Shown here: piece after piece, positions 18,437 through 27,579 of the stretch
Numbering within the stretch: position 1 is the first letter of the stretch
How the letters are laid out: each line of letters starts with the position of its first letter
Assembly: GCF_024599795.1 (NCBI RefSeq)
Contig: NZ_CP102246.1
Span: forward strand, 2,542,001-2,606,000
DNA length: 64,000 nt
Direction of reading: 5' to 3'
Source of the DNA: Enterobacter cloacae complex sp. R_G8
Lineage (GTDB): Bacteria; Pseudomonadota; Gammaproteobacteria; Enterobacterales; Enterobacteriaceae
Position numbers and translations under genes: made by a program
The notes under the pieces: model-generated
What the model saw: only the letters and a program-made list of their open reading frames with translations
Databases searched by the model: none
Told to the model about the DNA's origin: nothing

Positions 18437-18448
18437 AATAGGACTATT
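18437..18448. promoter_or_regulatory. Palindrome between ArsR gene and EF-G paralogue (candidate operator)
   Basis: AATAGGACTATT is a perfect inverted repeat (AATAG/CTATT, two-base spacer) overlapping a TATTAT that could be a -10 for the EF-G gene. ACAATAGG also occurs twice, at 18394 and 18435. ArsR-family regulators bind such short AT-rich dyads overlapping promoters. Confidence 0.5.
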
Positions 18449-18517
18449 ATAGCAAACGAACACACAGGCGACCATCCTGGTCGTCACAACTCAGTCTTAC
18501 AGACTTAAGGAAATATT

Positions 18518-20617
18518 ATGCCCCGACCCATCCCTCTCGAACGTTATCGCAACATCGGTATTTCCGCGCATATCGATGCCGGTAAAACGACAACCACCGA
18601 ACGCATCCTGTTTTACACCGGGATGAGCCACAAGCTGGGTGAAGTACACGATGGCGCGGCAACAACCGACTGGATGGCGCAGGAGCAAGAGCGCGGGATC
18701 ACCATTACTTCCGCGGCCGTCAGCTGCTTCTGGCCGGGTATGGACAGAGGGTTTGAACCGCACCGGATCAATATCATCGACACCCCGGGGCACGTGGATT
18801 TCACCATTGAGGTGGAACGCTCCATGCGCGTGCTGGACGGTGCCGTCATGGTGTACGACTCCGTGGGTGGCGTGCAGCCGCAGTCAGAGACCGTCTGGCG
18901 TCAGGCGAATAAGTATCATGTGCCGCGCCTGGCGTTCGTCAACAAAATGGACCGTCCGGGTGCCGATTTCTTCCGCGTCGTGCGGATGATGCAGGAACGC
19001 CTGAAGGCGAATCCGGTGCCCATTGTGATCCCTGTGGGGGCGGAAGAGCATTTCACCGGCGTGGTGGATCTCATCAAGATGCGTACCATTGTGTGGGATG
19101 ATGCCACGCAGGGCATGGTGTTTAACTATGCGCCGGTGCCGGACGAATTGCTGAGCACCGCGCAGGAGTGGCGGGAAAAAATGGTCTCTGCGGCAGCAGA
19201 AGCCAGCGACGCGCTGATGGATAAATATCTGGAGACGGGCGACCTTGACGAGGCTGAGATCATCAAAGGGCTGCGTATTCGGACCATCTCCGGTGAAATC
19301 CAGCCGATGCTGTGCGGCAGCGCCTTTAAAAACAAAGGGGTACAGCGCATGCTCGATGCGGTGATTGAGCTGATGCCATCCCCGCTGGATGTACCGGCCA
19401 TCGACGGTGTGGACGAAAAAGGGCAGCATGCGGAGCGTCATCCAAGTGATGAAGAGCCGTTTTCTGCGCTGGCGTTCAAACTGATGAGCGATCCGTACGT
19501 CGGGCAGTTGACCTTTATTCGCGTTTACTCTGGCGTGTTGAGAAAAGGCGACGCGGTGTATAACCCGGTGAAGGGCAAGAAAGAGCGTATCGGACGCATC
19601 GTGCTGATGCATGCCAACGATCGTCACGAGGTGGACGAGCTGCGCGCCGGTGATATTGCGGCCTGTGTCGGTCTGAAGGATGTGACCACCGGGGACACGC
19701 TCACCGATCCGAATGCGGTCATCACGCTTGAGCGAATGGAGTTCCCGGACCCGGTGATCTCCCTTGCCATCGAGCCAAAAACCAAGGGCGATCAGGAGAA
19801 AATGGGCATTGCCCTGCAACGCCTGGCGGCGGAAGATCCGTCTTTCCGTCTGCATACCGATGAAGAGTCCGGCCAGACGATTATCTCCGGTATGGGTGAG
19901 TTACATCTTGAGATTATAGTCGATCGCATGAAGCGTGAGTTTGGCGTCGAGGCGAACATCGGCCGTCCGCAGGTGACCTACCGCGAGACGCTGCGCAAAG
20001 CGGTGAAAGATATCGAAGGCAAATTTGTCCGGCAGTCCGGCGGTAAAGGGCAATACGGGCATGTGGTGCTGAGCCTTGAGCCGTTAGAGCCTGGCAGTGG
20101 CTTCAAGTTTGAAGATGCCACGAAGGGTGGCGTGGTGCCGCGTGAGTATATTCCCTCTGTGGAAAAAGGGCTGCGCGAAGCCATGAACAGCGGCGTGCTG
20201 GCGGGGTATCCGGTTGTCGATGTAAAAGCGACCCTGACCTTTGGGTCGTATCACGACGTCGACTCCTCGGAAATGGCGTTCCGCATGGCGGCGATCCTCG
20301 GGTTTAAAGAGGGCGCTCGCAGAGCGGATCCGGTGATCCTTGAGCCGGTGATGCATGTCGAGGTGGAAACGCCGGAAGAGTACGCCGGTAATATCATGGG
20401 CGATCTCTCATCCCGTCGTGGCATGGTGCAGGGCATGGAAGAGCAGTACGGCAGCCAGATTATCCGCGCTGACGTGCCGCTGGCAGAGATGTTTGGATAC
20501 GCCACCACGCTGCGCTCGATGTCGCAAGGCCGCGCGACCTATACGATGGAGTTCCACCATTTTGCGGAAGCACCGCGCAATGTGGCGGATGAGATTATTG
20601 CCCGGCGTGCGAAGTAA
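18518..20617 (+). CDS. Second translation elongation factor G (EF-G paralogue)
   Basis: A 699-residue, complete EF-G. The GTPase motifs are intact: AHIDAGKTT (residues 17-25), RGITIT, DTPGH with its catalytic His, NKMDR and GSAFKNKG. Domain II-III ([13 protein letters not shown]), domain IV ([12 protein letters not shown], then [25 protein letters not shown]) and domain V (EVPLAEMF-type ..[24 protein letters not shown]) follow. It is not in the rpsL-rpsG-fusA-tufA string but alone, divergent from an ArsR regulator, and differs from enteric FusA at many positions (for example VYDSVGG where FusA has VYCAVGG). It should promote translocation and/or ribosome recycling. Whether it is a specialised, stress-induced or antibiotic-tolerant version is unknown. 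Confidence 0.93.
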   Translation: MPRPIPLERYRNIGISAHIDAGKTTTTERILFYTGMSHKLGEVHDGAATTDWMAQEQERGITITSAAVSCFWPGMDRGFEPHRINIIDTPGHVDFTIEVERSMRVLDGAVMVYDSVGGVQPQSETVWRQANKYHVPRLAFVNKMDRPGADFFRVVRMMQERLKANPVPIVIPVGAEEHFTGVVDLIKMRTIVWDDATQGMVFNYAPVPDELLSTAQEWREKMVSAAAEASDALMDKYLETGDLDEAEIIKGLRIRTISGEIQPMLCGSAFKNKGVQRMLDAVIELMPSPLDVPAIDGVDEKGQHAERHPSDEEPFSALAFKLMSDPYVGQLTFIRVYSGVLRKGDAVYNPVKGKKERIGRIVLMHANDRHEVDELRAGDIAACVGLKDVTTGDTLTDPNAVITLERMEFPDPVISLAIEPKTKGDQEKMGIALQRLAAEDPSFRLHTDEESGQTIISGMGELHLEIIVDRMKREFGVEANIGRPQVTYRETLRKAVKDIEGKFVRQSGGKGQYGHVVLSLEPLEPGSGFKFEDATKGGVVPREYIPSVEKGLREAMNSGVLAGYPVVDVKATLTFGSYHDVDSSEMAFRMAAILGFKEGARRADPVILEPVMHVEVETPEEYAGNIMGDLSSRRGMVQGMEEQYGSQIIRADVPLAEMFGYATTLRSMSQGRATYTMEFHHFAEAPRNVADEIIARRAK

Positions 20618-20625
20618 TACGTTCA

Positions 20626-20652
20626 CCCTCTCCCCGATGGGGGGAGGGTTTA
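20626..20652. terminator. Bidirectional terminator, EF-G paralogue / yddH
   Basis: CCCTCTCCCC-GAT-GGGGGGAGGG followed by TTTAT is a GC-rich hairpin between convergent genes; a very similar hairpin follows maeA at 56605. Confidence 0.82.
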
Positions 20653-21225
20653 TCAATCCAGCGCCTTCACCATTTTCCCACTCGCCACAAACGTCCCGGC
20701 TCCCAGATGGTGCAGGGTATTCAGCTTATCCCCGTCAAACTGCCAGCGTCCGGCGACAAACGCGCGTTCATCGGCGGCGGCTGAAACCACTTCCCCGAAC
20801 AGCGTATCGTACTTTTCTGCCGCGGATGTAACGGGTAATAACCGGCACTCCATCCACGCCAGACATTTCTCTTCAATGACGGGCAGGCCGAGTGCCGGAC
20901 CGTTCACCACCGGGATGCCGTAGCAGTTGAATTTGTCTTCGTCGCGCCCGCTAACGCTACCCACCGCGTAGGTCCAGTTGGCGGCGGACACGCCGGGAAT
21001 GACAATGCCAAATTGCCCGCTGCGTTCAATCAGTTCACGCGACCAGGTGCTTTTATCCACCACAATGGCGATACGCGGTGGTTCAAACTCAACGGGCATC
21101 GACCACGCGGCAGCCATAACATTACGCCTGTCCAGGGGTTCATCCCGACTGGTGATAAGCACGGTGGGGCCATGGTTTAAAAGACGGCTGGCATGACGTA
21201 ATTCAACAGCACGAAAGTGGCTCAT
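20653..21225 (-). CDS. yddH: Flavin-reductase-like FMN-binding protein YddH
   Basis: A 190-residue protein of the flavin reductase/FMN-binding split-barrel family. It has HGPTVLITSRDEPLDRRNVMAAAWSMPVEFEPPRIAIVVDKSTWSRELIERSGQFGIVIPG, with the usual strand and phosphate-binding T/S-rich segments, and SVSGRDEDKFNCYGIP. Length and its place next to nhoA match E. coli YddH. The family carries FMN and often supplies reduced flavin to partner monooxygenases; no partner is adjacent, though two flavin-monooxygenase operons are in this window. It is divergent from nhoA. Confidence 0.85.
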   Translation of the reverse strand: MSHFRAVELRHASRLLNHGPTVLITSRDEPLDRRNVMAAAWSMPVEFEPPRIAIVVDKSTWSRELIERSGQFGIVIPGVSAANWTYAVGSVSGRDEDKFNCYGIPVVNGPALGLPVIEEKCLAWMECRLLPVTSAAEKYDTLFGEVVSAAADERAFVAGRWQFDGDKLNTLHHLGAGTFVASGKMVKALD

Positions 21226-21333
21226 AAGGTCTCCTCATCAATAACGATGAGTATGGCGAAAAAGCACGGAAATCAAAGTGGACGCGTAAAATTAGTTTAT
21301 AAACAGAACATCACTGTTAAAGGAAACTGATGC

Positions 21334-22170
21334 ATGTCCCCATTTCTGACTGCTTATTTCGCCCGCATCGGCTGGAAACAACCGGCTATTGTTGATATCG
21401 ACACCTTGCGCGCGCTGCATTTACATCACAACTGTGCGATCCCGTTTGAAAATATTGATGTCGTTCTGCCGCGCGAAATACAGCTCGACGATCAAAGCCT
21501 TGTCGACAAACTGGTTAAGGCGCGTCGCGGGGGGTATTGCTTTGAACAAAATGGCTTGTTTGAGCGCGTGTTGCGCGAAGTCGGGTTTACGGTGCGCAGC
21601 GTGCTGGGACGTGTGGTATTAGCGAATCCACCGCAAATGCCGCCGCGCACGCATCGCCTGTTGCTCGTCGAACTTAACGGCGAACGCTGGATTGCCGACG
21701 TTGGGTTTGGCGGCCAGACGCTGACGGCACCGATTCGTCTGCTTGCCAACGAAGAGCAGGAGACGCCGCACGGTCTGTATCGTCTGCTGAGCGAGGGGAA
21801 CGACTGGGTACTACAATTCCGTCACCACGAACACTGGCAGTCGATGTATCACTTTGACCTGACGACACAATATTTCAGTGATTACGTCATGGGCAATTTC
21901 TGGTCAGCGCACTGGCCGCAGTCCCATTTCCGCCATCATCTGCTGATGTGTCGCCATCTGCCTGATGGCGGCAAACTGACGCTGACCAACTTCAACTTTA
22001 CCCACTGGCAAAAGGGCCATGTGGAGGAGCAGATCCATCTTCCCGATGCTGCGGCGCTGTATCAGCTGATGCAGGAACGCTTCGGGCTGGGTGTTGACGA
22101 TCCGAAGCACGGTTTTTCCCTGGCAGAGTTGACGGCGGTGATGGCGGGTTTTGAAACTCACGGAAAATAG
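21334..22170 (+). CDS. nhoA: Arylamine N-acetyltransferase NhoA
   Basis: A 278-residue arylamine/N-hydroxyarylamine acetyltransferase. The catalytic triad is visible as Cys69 in RRGGYCFEQNG, His107 in PRTHRLLL and Asp122 in WIADVGFGG. It moves acetyl groups from acetyl-CoA to arylamines and activates N-hydroxyarylamines. Length and position (near yddH, pptA and the narZ operon) agree with E. coli nhoA. It ends nine bases from the convergent GlxA-type regulator. No abnormal features. Confidence 0.93.
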   Translation: MSPFLTAYFARIGWKQPAIVDIDTLRALHLHHNCAIPFENIDVVLPREIQLDDQSLVDKLVKARRGGYCFEQNGLFERVLREVGFTVRSVLGRVVLANPPQMPPRTHRLLLVELNGERWIADVGFGGQTLTAPIRLLANEEQETPHGLYRLLSEGNDWVLQFRHHEHWQSMYHFDLTTQYFSDYVMGNFWSAHWPQSHFRHHLLMCRHLPDGGKLTLTNFNFTHWQKGHVEEQIHLPDAAALYQLMQERFGLGVDDPKHGFSLAELTAVMAGFETHGK

Positions 22171-22178
22171 CCGCCTCG

Positions 22179-23132
22179 TTATCGGCCGCGAAACTCGCGC
22201 CGATAGCGAGAAGGCGAGGTGTTAAGCAGTTTGTGAAAGTGACGGCGCAAGGAGGTTGTTGAGGGAAACCCGACACGCTCGGCAATGTCATCCACAGGCT
22301 GGTCGGTTTTTTCGAGATAACGTTGTGCGACGATAATGCGCTGGTTTAGCAGCCAGCGCGAAAAGCTCTCACCGGTGGTTTGCTGAAAACGTCGGGTAAA
22401 GCTGCGACGGCTCATGCAGGCTTTTTCCGCCACGCAGTCCAGCGTGAGCGCAAGCTGGAGGTTTTCCGTTGCCCAGGCCAGCGCGTCGGTGAAGTTGTCT
22501 CCACGACGCGTGTTCTGAACCGGCAGTTCTACGTATTGACGTTGTCCACCCTGGCGATGGGGCGGTACTACCAGCAACCGCGCCACGCTGTTTGCCACTT
22601 CAGCGCCCCAGGCCTGACGCACCAGATGCAGACAGCAGTCGATACTGGCCGCTGTCCCCGCAGAAGTGACAACGTCACCATTGTCGATATAAAGCACGTC
22701 TTTATCCATCTGCACAGAGGGATAGAGACGCTGAAAGTCAGATGCCCAGCGCCAGTGCGTCGTCGCAGGGCGGTTTTCAAGTAGCCCGGCAGCGGCAACG
22801 ACAAACGCGCCCATACACAAACCCACAACACGCGAACCCGCGGCATGTGCTTTTTGCAGGGCCTGCAGGAGATCGGGGGCCGGGGCATGCTCGGGACTGT
22901 CCCAGCTTGGGACGATCACCATATCCATTCCGGCCAACTCATCAAGCCCGCGCTCGACAACGATAGAAAATCCGGCATTGGTTTTAAGCGCGCCGGGCGT
23001 GGTGGCGCATACCACAAGCTGGCAAAGGGGCTCGCCCTCCGGCGTCAGCGCTTTTTCAAATACAGCATAGGGCACCGAAAGATGGAAAGGGATGATGCCA
23101 TCAAATACCACGATACCAATTTTCAACGTCAT
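22179..23132 (-). CDS. GlxA-family transcriptional regulator (DJ-1/PfpI domain plus AraC domain)
   Basis: 317 residues from the ATG at 23132, which has GGAG six bases upstream; an ATG four codons earlier lacks a site. Residues 1-190 form a DJ-1/PfpI glutamine-amidotransferase-like domain (IGIVVFDGIIPFHLSVPYAVFEKAL, with GLCMGAFVVAAAGLLENRPATTHW containing the nucleophile-elbow cysteine). The C-terminal 110 residues are an AraC double helix-turn-helix (CMSRRSFTRRFQQTTGESFSRWLLNQRI, then IAERVGFPSTTSLRRHFHKLLNTSPSRYRREF). It follows an exported cysteine hydrolase in the same direction with a perfect inverted repeat between them, so it may control that gene and itself. Confidence 0.88.
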   Translation of the reverse strand: MTLKIGIVVFDGIIPFHLSVPYAVFEKALTPEGEPLCQLVVCATTPGALKTNAGFSIVVERGLDELAGMDMVIVPSWDSPEHAPAPDLLQALQKAHAAGSRVVGLCMGAFVVAAAGLLENRPATTHWRWASDFQRLYPSVQMDKDVLYIDNGDVVTSAGTAASIDCCLHLVRQAWGAEVANSVARLLVVPPHRQGGQRQYVELPVQNTRRGDNFTDALAWATENLQLALTLDCVAEKACMSRRSFTRRFQQTTGESFSRWLLNQRIIVAQRYLEKTDQPVDDIAERVGFPSTTSLRRHFHKLLNTSPSRYRREFRGR

Positions 23133-23146
23133 ATCAGTCTCCATGT

Positions 23147-23173
23147 GCCAGCCAGTATAGAAGTCTGGCTGGC
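23147..23173. promoter_or_regulatory. Perfect inverted repeat between cysteine hydrolase and GlxA-type regulator
   Basis: GCCAGCCAG-N9-CTGGCTGGC, nine-base arms, in the 49-base gap just upstream of the regulator start. It could be an intercistronic RNA hairpin or an operator for the regulator. Confidence 0.55.
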
Positions 23174-23181
23174 GACAGGGT

Positions 23182-23907
23182 TCAAGTCCGGTCTGATTTT
23201 GTGACTGGCAGTGCTATAACGTCTTCAGTGGTCATTATCTCAGCGAATACATCGGCAACACCGGCTAATGCCGCACGTTGCAGTGTTTTGTGATCCAGCA
23301 CGCCACCCTGACCGTCATCCAGATCGCGTGTTGCTGTTGCATCTTCTGGAATAATCACGCTGTAACCCAGCGGTACGGCGTCACGTGCAGTAGACGAAAT
23401 GCACATGTGCGTCATCAGACCAATCACAATCACGGTTTTAATCCCTTTTTTCTTTAATTGCGCATCCAGATCGGTGCCAACAAAAGAACTGGGGGTCGCT
23501 TTGGTGATAATAGTGTCTTGCGCAGAAGGTTGCAGATCTTTATGGAATTGCGCATAGACAGACCCTTCGGCGAACAGCGGGCTATCCTTTGGCGCTATAT
23601 GACGCACGAAGTACACCTGCATTCCTTTCTGATGGGCATAGTTAACCAGCTTTTGACTGTTCTTCAGTACCTTATCGCCATCAGGGATCACCATCTGACC
23701 ACGAAAATCTTTACCTGCGTAATATTCGTTTTGGATATCCACCACGATTAACGCCGTTTGTGAGGCGGATAAAGACGAAGTCGCCGTTGCGCCTGTCATT
23801 GCACGAATGGTTTTGCTATTCGTGCTGGTCGTTTCCTGCGCGGTAGCATAAGTGGGAAAAGTGCTCATCATGCCGATCAGCAATGCAGTACGAAAAAATG
23901 GTTTCAT
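23182..23907 (-). CDS. Exported isochorismatase-like cysteine hydrolase
   Basis: 241 residues from the ATG at 23907 (AAGGAG eight bases upstream; the open frame continues upstream without a site). A signal peptide ends around YATA (residue 23). The cysteine-hydrolase triad is present: Asp57 in ALIVVDIQNEYY, Lys136 in IITKATPSSF and Cys169 in GLMTHMCISSTARDA. Family members hydrolyse amide or ether bonds (nicotinamidase, isochorismatase, biuret or carbamate hydrolases). An export signal is unusual because most relatives are cytoplasmic; the substrate is probably an extracellular amide. It is followed by the GlxA-type regulator on the same strand. Confidence 0.82.
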   Translation of the reverse strand: MKPFFRTALLIGMMSTFPTYATAQETTSTNSKTIRAMTGATATSSLSASQTALIVVDIQNEYYAGKDFRGQMVIPDGDKVLKNSQKLVNYAHQKGMQVYFVRHIAPKDSPLFAEGSVYAQFHKDLQPSAQDTIITKATPSSFVGTDLDAQLKKKGIKTVIVIGLMTHMCISSTARDAVPLGYSVIIPEDATATRDLDDGQGGVLDHKTLQRAALAGVADVFAEIMTTEDVIALPVTKSDRT

Positions 23908-24068
23908 CACGCGAACTCCTTCTGTGTTGTGTTCGGGAGCCATTATTCCGCACAGTTGCTCACAGTATGAGTCACCTGGCGAACCAATAACGATACTTTT
24001 GGGCCATTATGAGACGATATTCCGGGGTGGAATTTTCTTCTGCAAAACGGCATGCTTCAGTCTTAATC

Positions 24069-24100
24069 GCCCGGTGGCGGCTACGCCTTACCGGGCCTAC
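24069..24100. repeat. REP element
   Basis: GCCCGGTGGCGGCTACGCC followed by TTACCGGGCCTAC is a typical enterobacterial REP unit, with the near-consensus GGCCTAC tail. It lies upstream of the small membrane protein gene. Confidence 0.85.
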
Positions 24101-24136
24101 AGCCCACGCGGCGGCATTACTCGAAGGTATGTTGAT

Positions 24137-24586
24137 ATGGAAATCGTATTACGAAATAAATTCAGTTCATTGGGTATGTTGCTGGGAGGAATTGCACTCA
24201 TTCTCTCAATTGTCCAGTTTTCATTCGGACCGTTTTCGCCAAAGCCGCCAGCGCTTGAAGTTATGGTTGCTGAGAAGGTTTCGGCTGTAAAACAAGGGAT
24301 AATTGCGGGGCTAAAGGGGGAGCGTCCTGCCGCCCGAACCGAAAAAACGACGGTTGATATCGACCGCATTCTTCTTATCGCCGGGATTATTCTCGCTGTT
24401 GTGGCACTGGGACTTTCGTTCATCGGAGGGATGTGCAAGGAGAGCCGTTGGGGGATCTGCGGGGCGCTTCTTTTCTCAGGGCTAACGCTAACGTTTCATG
24501 CTGTGCTACTTGCATTCGGATTGATCGTCGCGGTGCTGTTGCTGTTATTTATTCTCTCTCTGGTAACCGGAGGGTCAGTAACTTGA
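24137..24586 (+). CDS. Small inner-membrane protein (possibly YidI family)
   Basis: 149 residues from the ATG at 24137 with GAAGG nine bases upstream. Three hydrophobic segments are clear: about residues 12-30 (LGMLLGGIALILSIVQFSF), 78-97 (ILLIAGIILAVVALGLSFIG) and 106-142 (a longer hydrophobic stretch, perhaps two passes). Between the first two lies a charged periplasmic or cytoplasmic loop. Length and the start (LRNKFSSLGMLLGGIAL) remind me of YidI-family membrane proteins, but this is from memory and unverified. It is flanked by REP elements on both sides, which is consistent with a separate transcription unit. Confidence 0.65.
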   Translation: MEIVLRNKFSSLGMLLGGIALILSIVQFSFGPFSPKPPALEVMVAEKVSAVKQGIIAGLKGERPAARTEKTTVDIDRILLIAGIILAVVALGLSFIGGMCKESRWGICGALLFSGLTLTFHAVLLAFGLIVAVLLLLFILSLVTGGSVT

Positions 24587-24593
24587 CATTAAA

Positions 24594-24658
24594 GCCCGGT
24601 GGCGGCTACACCATACCGGGCATAACGTAGGTCGGGTAAGGCGTAGCCGCCACCCGAC
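24594..24658. repeat. Double REP (BIME-like) between small membrane protein and narV
   Basis: Two inverted units: GCCCGGTGGCGGCTAC..CCGGGC and GTCGGGT-AAGGCGTAGCCGCC-ACCCGAC. They lie in the convergent gap and may also serve as terminators. Confidence 0.85.
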
Positions 24659-24662
24659 AAAA

Positions 24663-25343
24663 TCAACGGCGCGATCTCACCACCTGGTACCGACGGGTAA
24701 AGTACTCAAACGGCGCGCTCCATACGTGTACCAGACGGGTGAACGGGAAGATGAGGAAGATCGTCATCCCCAGCACCAGATGAACGCGGAAGATGGGGGC
24801 CACGCCGCTCAGCATTTCCGATGAGCCGCCCTTAAACGTCACAATTCCCTGTGCCCAGCCGACCAGCTTCATCATCTCGCTTCCGTCAGGATACTGGGCG
24901 GAAAAAGGGATAGTGGTCAGCCCCAGAATGCACTGGATCAGCAAAATACTCATGATAATGATATCCGGCGTGGTGGACGTGGCGCGCACGCGCTGATTGA
25001 ACAGGCGACGGTATAGCAGCATGGACCCGCCAATCAGCGTCAGCACGCCGCAAATCCCCCCTGCAAACATGGCTAACTGCTGCTTAACCGCGACGGGTAA
25101 AAACCAGGCATACATCCAGTGCGGGGTGAGCATGCCGAACAGGTGCCCGAAGAAAATACCCAGGATCCCGATATGAAACAGGTTAGAGGCCCAGTTCATA
25201 CCGCGTTTGCTGAGCATCTGGCTCGATGAGGCGCGCCAGGTGTATTGCCCGTAGTCGTAGCGCAACCAGCTGCCAAGGAAAAAAACGGTAGCGCAGATGT
25301 AGGGATAAATGTCATAGAAAAAGACGTTCAGGTAATGTGTCAT
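24663..25343 (-). CDS. narV: Nitrate reductase Z gamma subunit (cytochrome b) NarV
   Basis: A 226-residue, five-span membrane cytochrome b. It has [40 protein letters not shown] at the N-terminus and the haem-ligand histidines within [26 protein letters not shown] and [25 protein letters not shown]. It passes electrons from quinol to the NarY iron-sulfur subunit. Its start overlaps the end of narW by four bases. The close match to NarV rather than NarI, the adjacent narU and the nearby nhoA identify this as the nitrate reductase Z operon. Confidence 0.94.
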   Translation of the reverse strand: MTHYLNVFFYDIYPYICATVFFLGSWLRYDYGQYTWRASSSQMLSKRGMNWASNLFHIGILGIFFGHLFGMLTPHWMYAWFLPVAVKQQLAMFAGGICGVLTLIGGSMLLYRRLFNQRVRATSTTPDIIIMSILLIQCILGLTTIPFSAQYPDGSEMMKLVGWAQGIVTFKGGSSEMLSGVAPIFRVHLVLGMTIFLIFPFTRLVHVWSAPFEYFTRRYQVVRSRR

Positions 25344-26035
25344 TTTGGGCCTCCGGCGCTGACGTCCACGTACTGCGGGGCGACGTCCTGGCTAAAGCGT
25401 CGTTGATAGTGCTGCATCGGCGAGCTGTCGCACGATGTGGCGTTGTCTTCGATAAACTTGACCTGTTCCTCTTCCCAGACGGCATCCAGCGCCTGGCGGG
25501 TATCATCCCGTTTTTCACCGGACACCTGTTTCGCCACGCTGTCGCTGGAAAGCCGCGTTCCCGCCAGTACCAGCAGGGCATCGAACAGCTGATAATGGGC
25601 CACGCCGCGCTGCTTCAACCGTCCGCCAATCAGCGCCAGGATCGGCGCGACGTTCTGCAATCCTTCGCGCGCCTCGCCGTCCGTAACGATACTGAGGTAC
25701 TCCAGATAGAGCGGCAGGTAGTCCGGCAGCTCGCGGCAGTCCAGTTGTAGCCCGGCTTTCTCATACTGCCCCATGAGGTCGACCATCGCCTGACCGCGAT
25801 CGCGGGATTCAGCGTGAACGTGCTCGAACAGCAGCAGCGAGGTCGCGCGGCCACGCTCAAACACCTCACACCACTCGGCCTGTTTATCCAGCAGCAGGGC
25901 GCTCAGGTGCTGGCGGGCAAACGACAGCAGCATGGGTGCGTCCTGCTCAATGAGCGAAAGCGCTTCTTCGCGATTTTCCCACAGGGTCTCATCGGGATAC
26001 TCAATCAGCAACGCGATGATTTTGAGGATCTGCAT
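25340..26035 (-). CDS. narW: Nitrate reductase Z molybdenum cofactor assembly chaperone NarW
   Basis: A 231-residue NarJ/TorD-type chaperone, not part of the final enzyme. It assists molybdenum-cofactor insertion into NarZ and membrane attachment. Conserved stretches include [40 protein letters not shown] and the C-terminal [22 protein letters not shown], which follow NarW closely. It overlaps narY by one base and narV by four, as expected for a tightly coupled operon. Confidence 0.94.
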   Translation of the reverse strand: MQILKIIALLIEYPDETLWENREEALSLIEQDAPMLLSFARQHLSALLLDKQAEWCEVFERGRATSLLLFEHVHAESRDRGQAMVDLMGQYEKAGLQLDCRELPDYLPLYLEYLSIVTDGEAREGLQNVAPILALIGGRLKQRGVAHYQLFDALLVLAGTRLSSDSVAKQVSGEKRDDTRQALDAVWEEEQVKFIEDNATSCDSSPMQHYQRRFSQDVAPQYVDVSAGGPK

Positions 26036-27579
26036 TACTCTCCCTCCCCATGTTCGCGCACCTCGGTGATGTTGATGGCATCAATCCGGCTGCTGTTGAA
26101 GAGGTTAAATTTAGTGTCAGAGCCGTGGCAGCCGTCGCCAAAGGTGAAACCACATCCGTTACGTTCCGGGAAGGCATCGCGCGCCATTTCACGGTGGCTG
26201 GTGGGGATCACGAAGCGATCCTCGTAGTTGGCGATGGCCAGATAGCGGTACATCTCTTCAACCTGCGCTTCGGTCAGGCCGACCTCTTCGATGGCGCGGG
26301 TATCGGTCACGCCTTCGACGGTCTGGGAGCGTTTATAGTGTCGCATCGCCATCATGCGCTTCAGGGCGCGCAGCACCGGGCCGGTATCGCCCGCGCTAAG
26401 CATGTTCGCCAGATACTGCACGGGAATGCGCAGGCTCTCTACGGCAGGCAGGACGCCATCGCTCATCGGCAGGCCGCCCGCGTCAGCGTAAGACTGAATC
26501 GGTGACAGCGGCGGCACGTACCAGACCATCGGCAGAGTGCGGTATTCCGGGTGCAGCGGCAGGGCCAGCTTCCAGTCCATCGCCATTTTGTAGACCGGGG
26601 AGCGCTGGGCCGCATCGATTACGTTCTGTGGAATACCCTGTTTCAGCGCTTCCTCAATGACCGCCGGATCGTGCGGATTCAGGAACACGTCGCACTGGCG
26701 CTCGTACAGATCGGTTTCATGTTCGGTACTGGCCGCCTCTTCAATGCGGTCCGCGTCATACAACAGTACGCCGAGATAGCGGATGCGCCCGACGCAGGTT
26801 TCCGAGCAGACGGTCGGCTGGCCGGATTCAATGCGCGGATAGCAGAATATGCATTTTTCTGACTTGCCGCTCTTCCAGTTAAAGTAGATTTTTTTGTACG
26901 GGCAGCCACTGATGCACAAACGCCAGCCGCGGCATTTGTCCTGGTCAATCAGCACAATGCCGTCCTCTTCGCGTTTGTAAATCGCCCCGCTCGGGCAGGT
27001 GGCAACGCAGCTTGGGTTCAGACAGTGCTCGCACAGACGCGGCAGGTACATCATGAAGGTGTTTTCAAACTGGCCGTACATCTCTTTCTGGATCTTCTGG
27101 AAGTTGCGGTCGCGGGCGCGTTTTTCGAACTCGCCGCCCAGCAACTCCTCCCAGTTGGGGCCCCAGACGATTTTGTCCATCCGCTTGCCGTCAATCAGGG
27201 AGCGCGGGCGGGCAGTAGGGAGGTGATCGCCTTCCGGGGCGCGGTGCAGATCCTGATAATCGAAGGTAAAGGGTTCATAGTAATCGTCAATCTGCGGCAG
27301 GACAGGGTTAGCGAAAATTTTCGATAGTACGCCCATTTTGCCGCCGAGACGCGGCGTGAGTTTGCCGTGAATACCGCGGATCCAGCCACCTTGCCACTCC
27401 TCCTGGTCTTCCCAGTTTTTCGGGTAGCCGATCCCCGGTTTGGTCTCGACGTTGTTGAACCACGCATATTCCATCCCTTCACGCCCGGTCCAGACGTTTT
27501 TGCAGGTGACCGAGCAGGTGTGGCAGCCAATGCATTTATCGAGATTCAGTACCATGCCAACCTGTGAACGTATTTTCAT
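26035..27579 (-). CDS. narY: Nitrate reductase Z beta subunit NarY
   Basis: A 514-residue ferredoxin-like subunit carrying four Fe-S clusters. The ligand groups are CIGCHTCSVTCKNVW near residue 16, CEHCLNPSCVATCPSG, CRGWRLCISGCPYKK and CIFCYPR..CSETCVGR. The Trp in CRGW replaces a cysteine and marks the [3Fe-4S] cluster, as in NarH. It relays electrons from NarV to NarZ at the cytoplasmic face. It overlaps narZ by four bases. No defects seen. Confidence 0.95.
   Translation of the reverse strand: MKIRSQVGMVLNLDKCIGCHTCSVTCKNVWTGREGMEYAWFNNVETKPGIGYPKNWEDQEEWQGGWIRGIHGKLTPRLGGKMGVLSKIFANPVLPQIDDYYEPFTFDYQDLHRAPEGDHLPTARPRSLIDGKRMDKIVWGPNWEELLGGEFEKRARDRNFQKIQKEMYGQFENTFMMYLPRLCEHCLNPSCVATCPSGAIYKREEDGIVLIDQDKCRGWRLCISGCPYKKIYFNWKSGKSEKCIFCYPRIESGQPTVCSETCVGRIRYLGVLLYDADRIEEAASTEHETDLYERQCDVFLNPHDPAVIEEALKQGIPQNVIDAAQRSPVYKMAMDWKLALPLHPEYRTLPMVWYVPPLSPIQSYADAGGLPMSDGVLPAVESLRIPVQYLANMLSAGDTGPVLRALKRMMAMRHYKRSQTVEGVTDTRAIEEVGLTEAQVEEMYRYLAIANYEDRFVIPTSHREMARDAFPERNGCGFTFGDGCHGSDTKFNLFNSSRIDAINITEVREHGEGE

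Noticed and set aside
18884..19855. 323-codon minus-strand open frame opposite the EF-G paralogue
   Set aside because: Fully inside the EF-G gene on the opposite strand with no start signal or family features.
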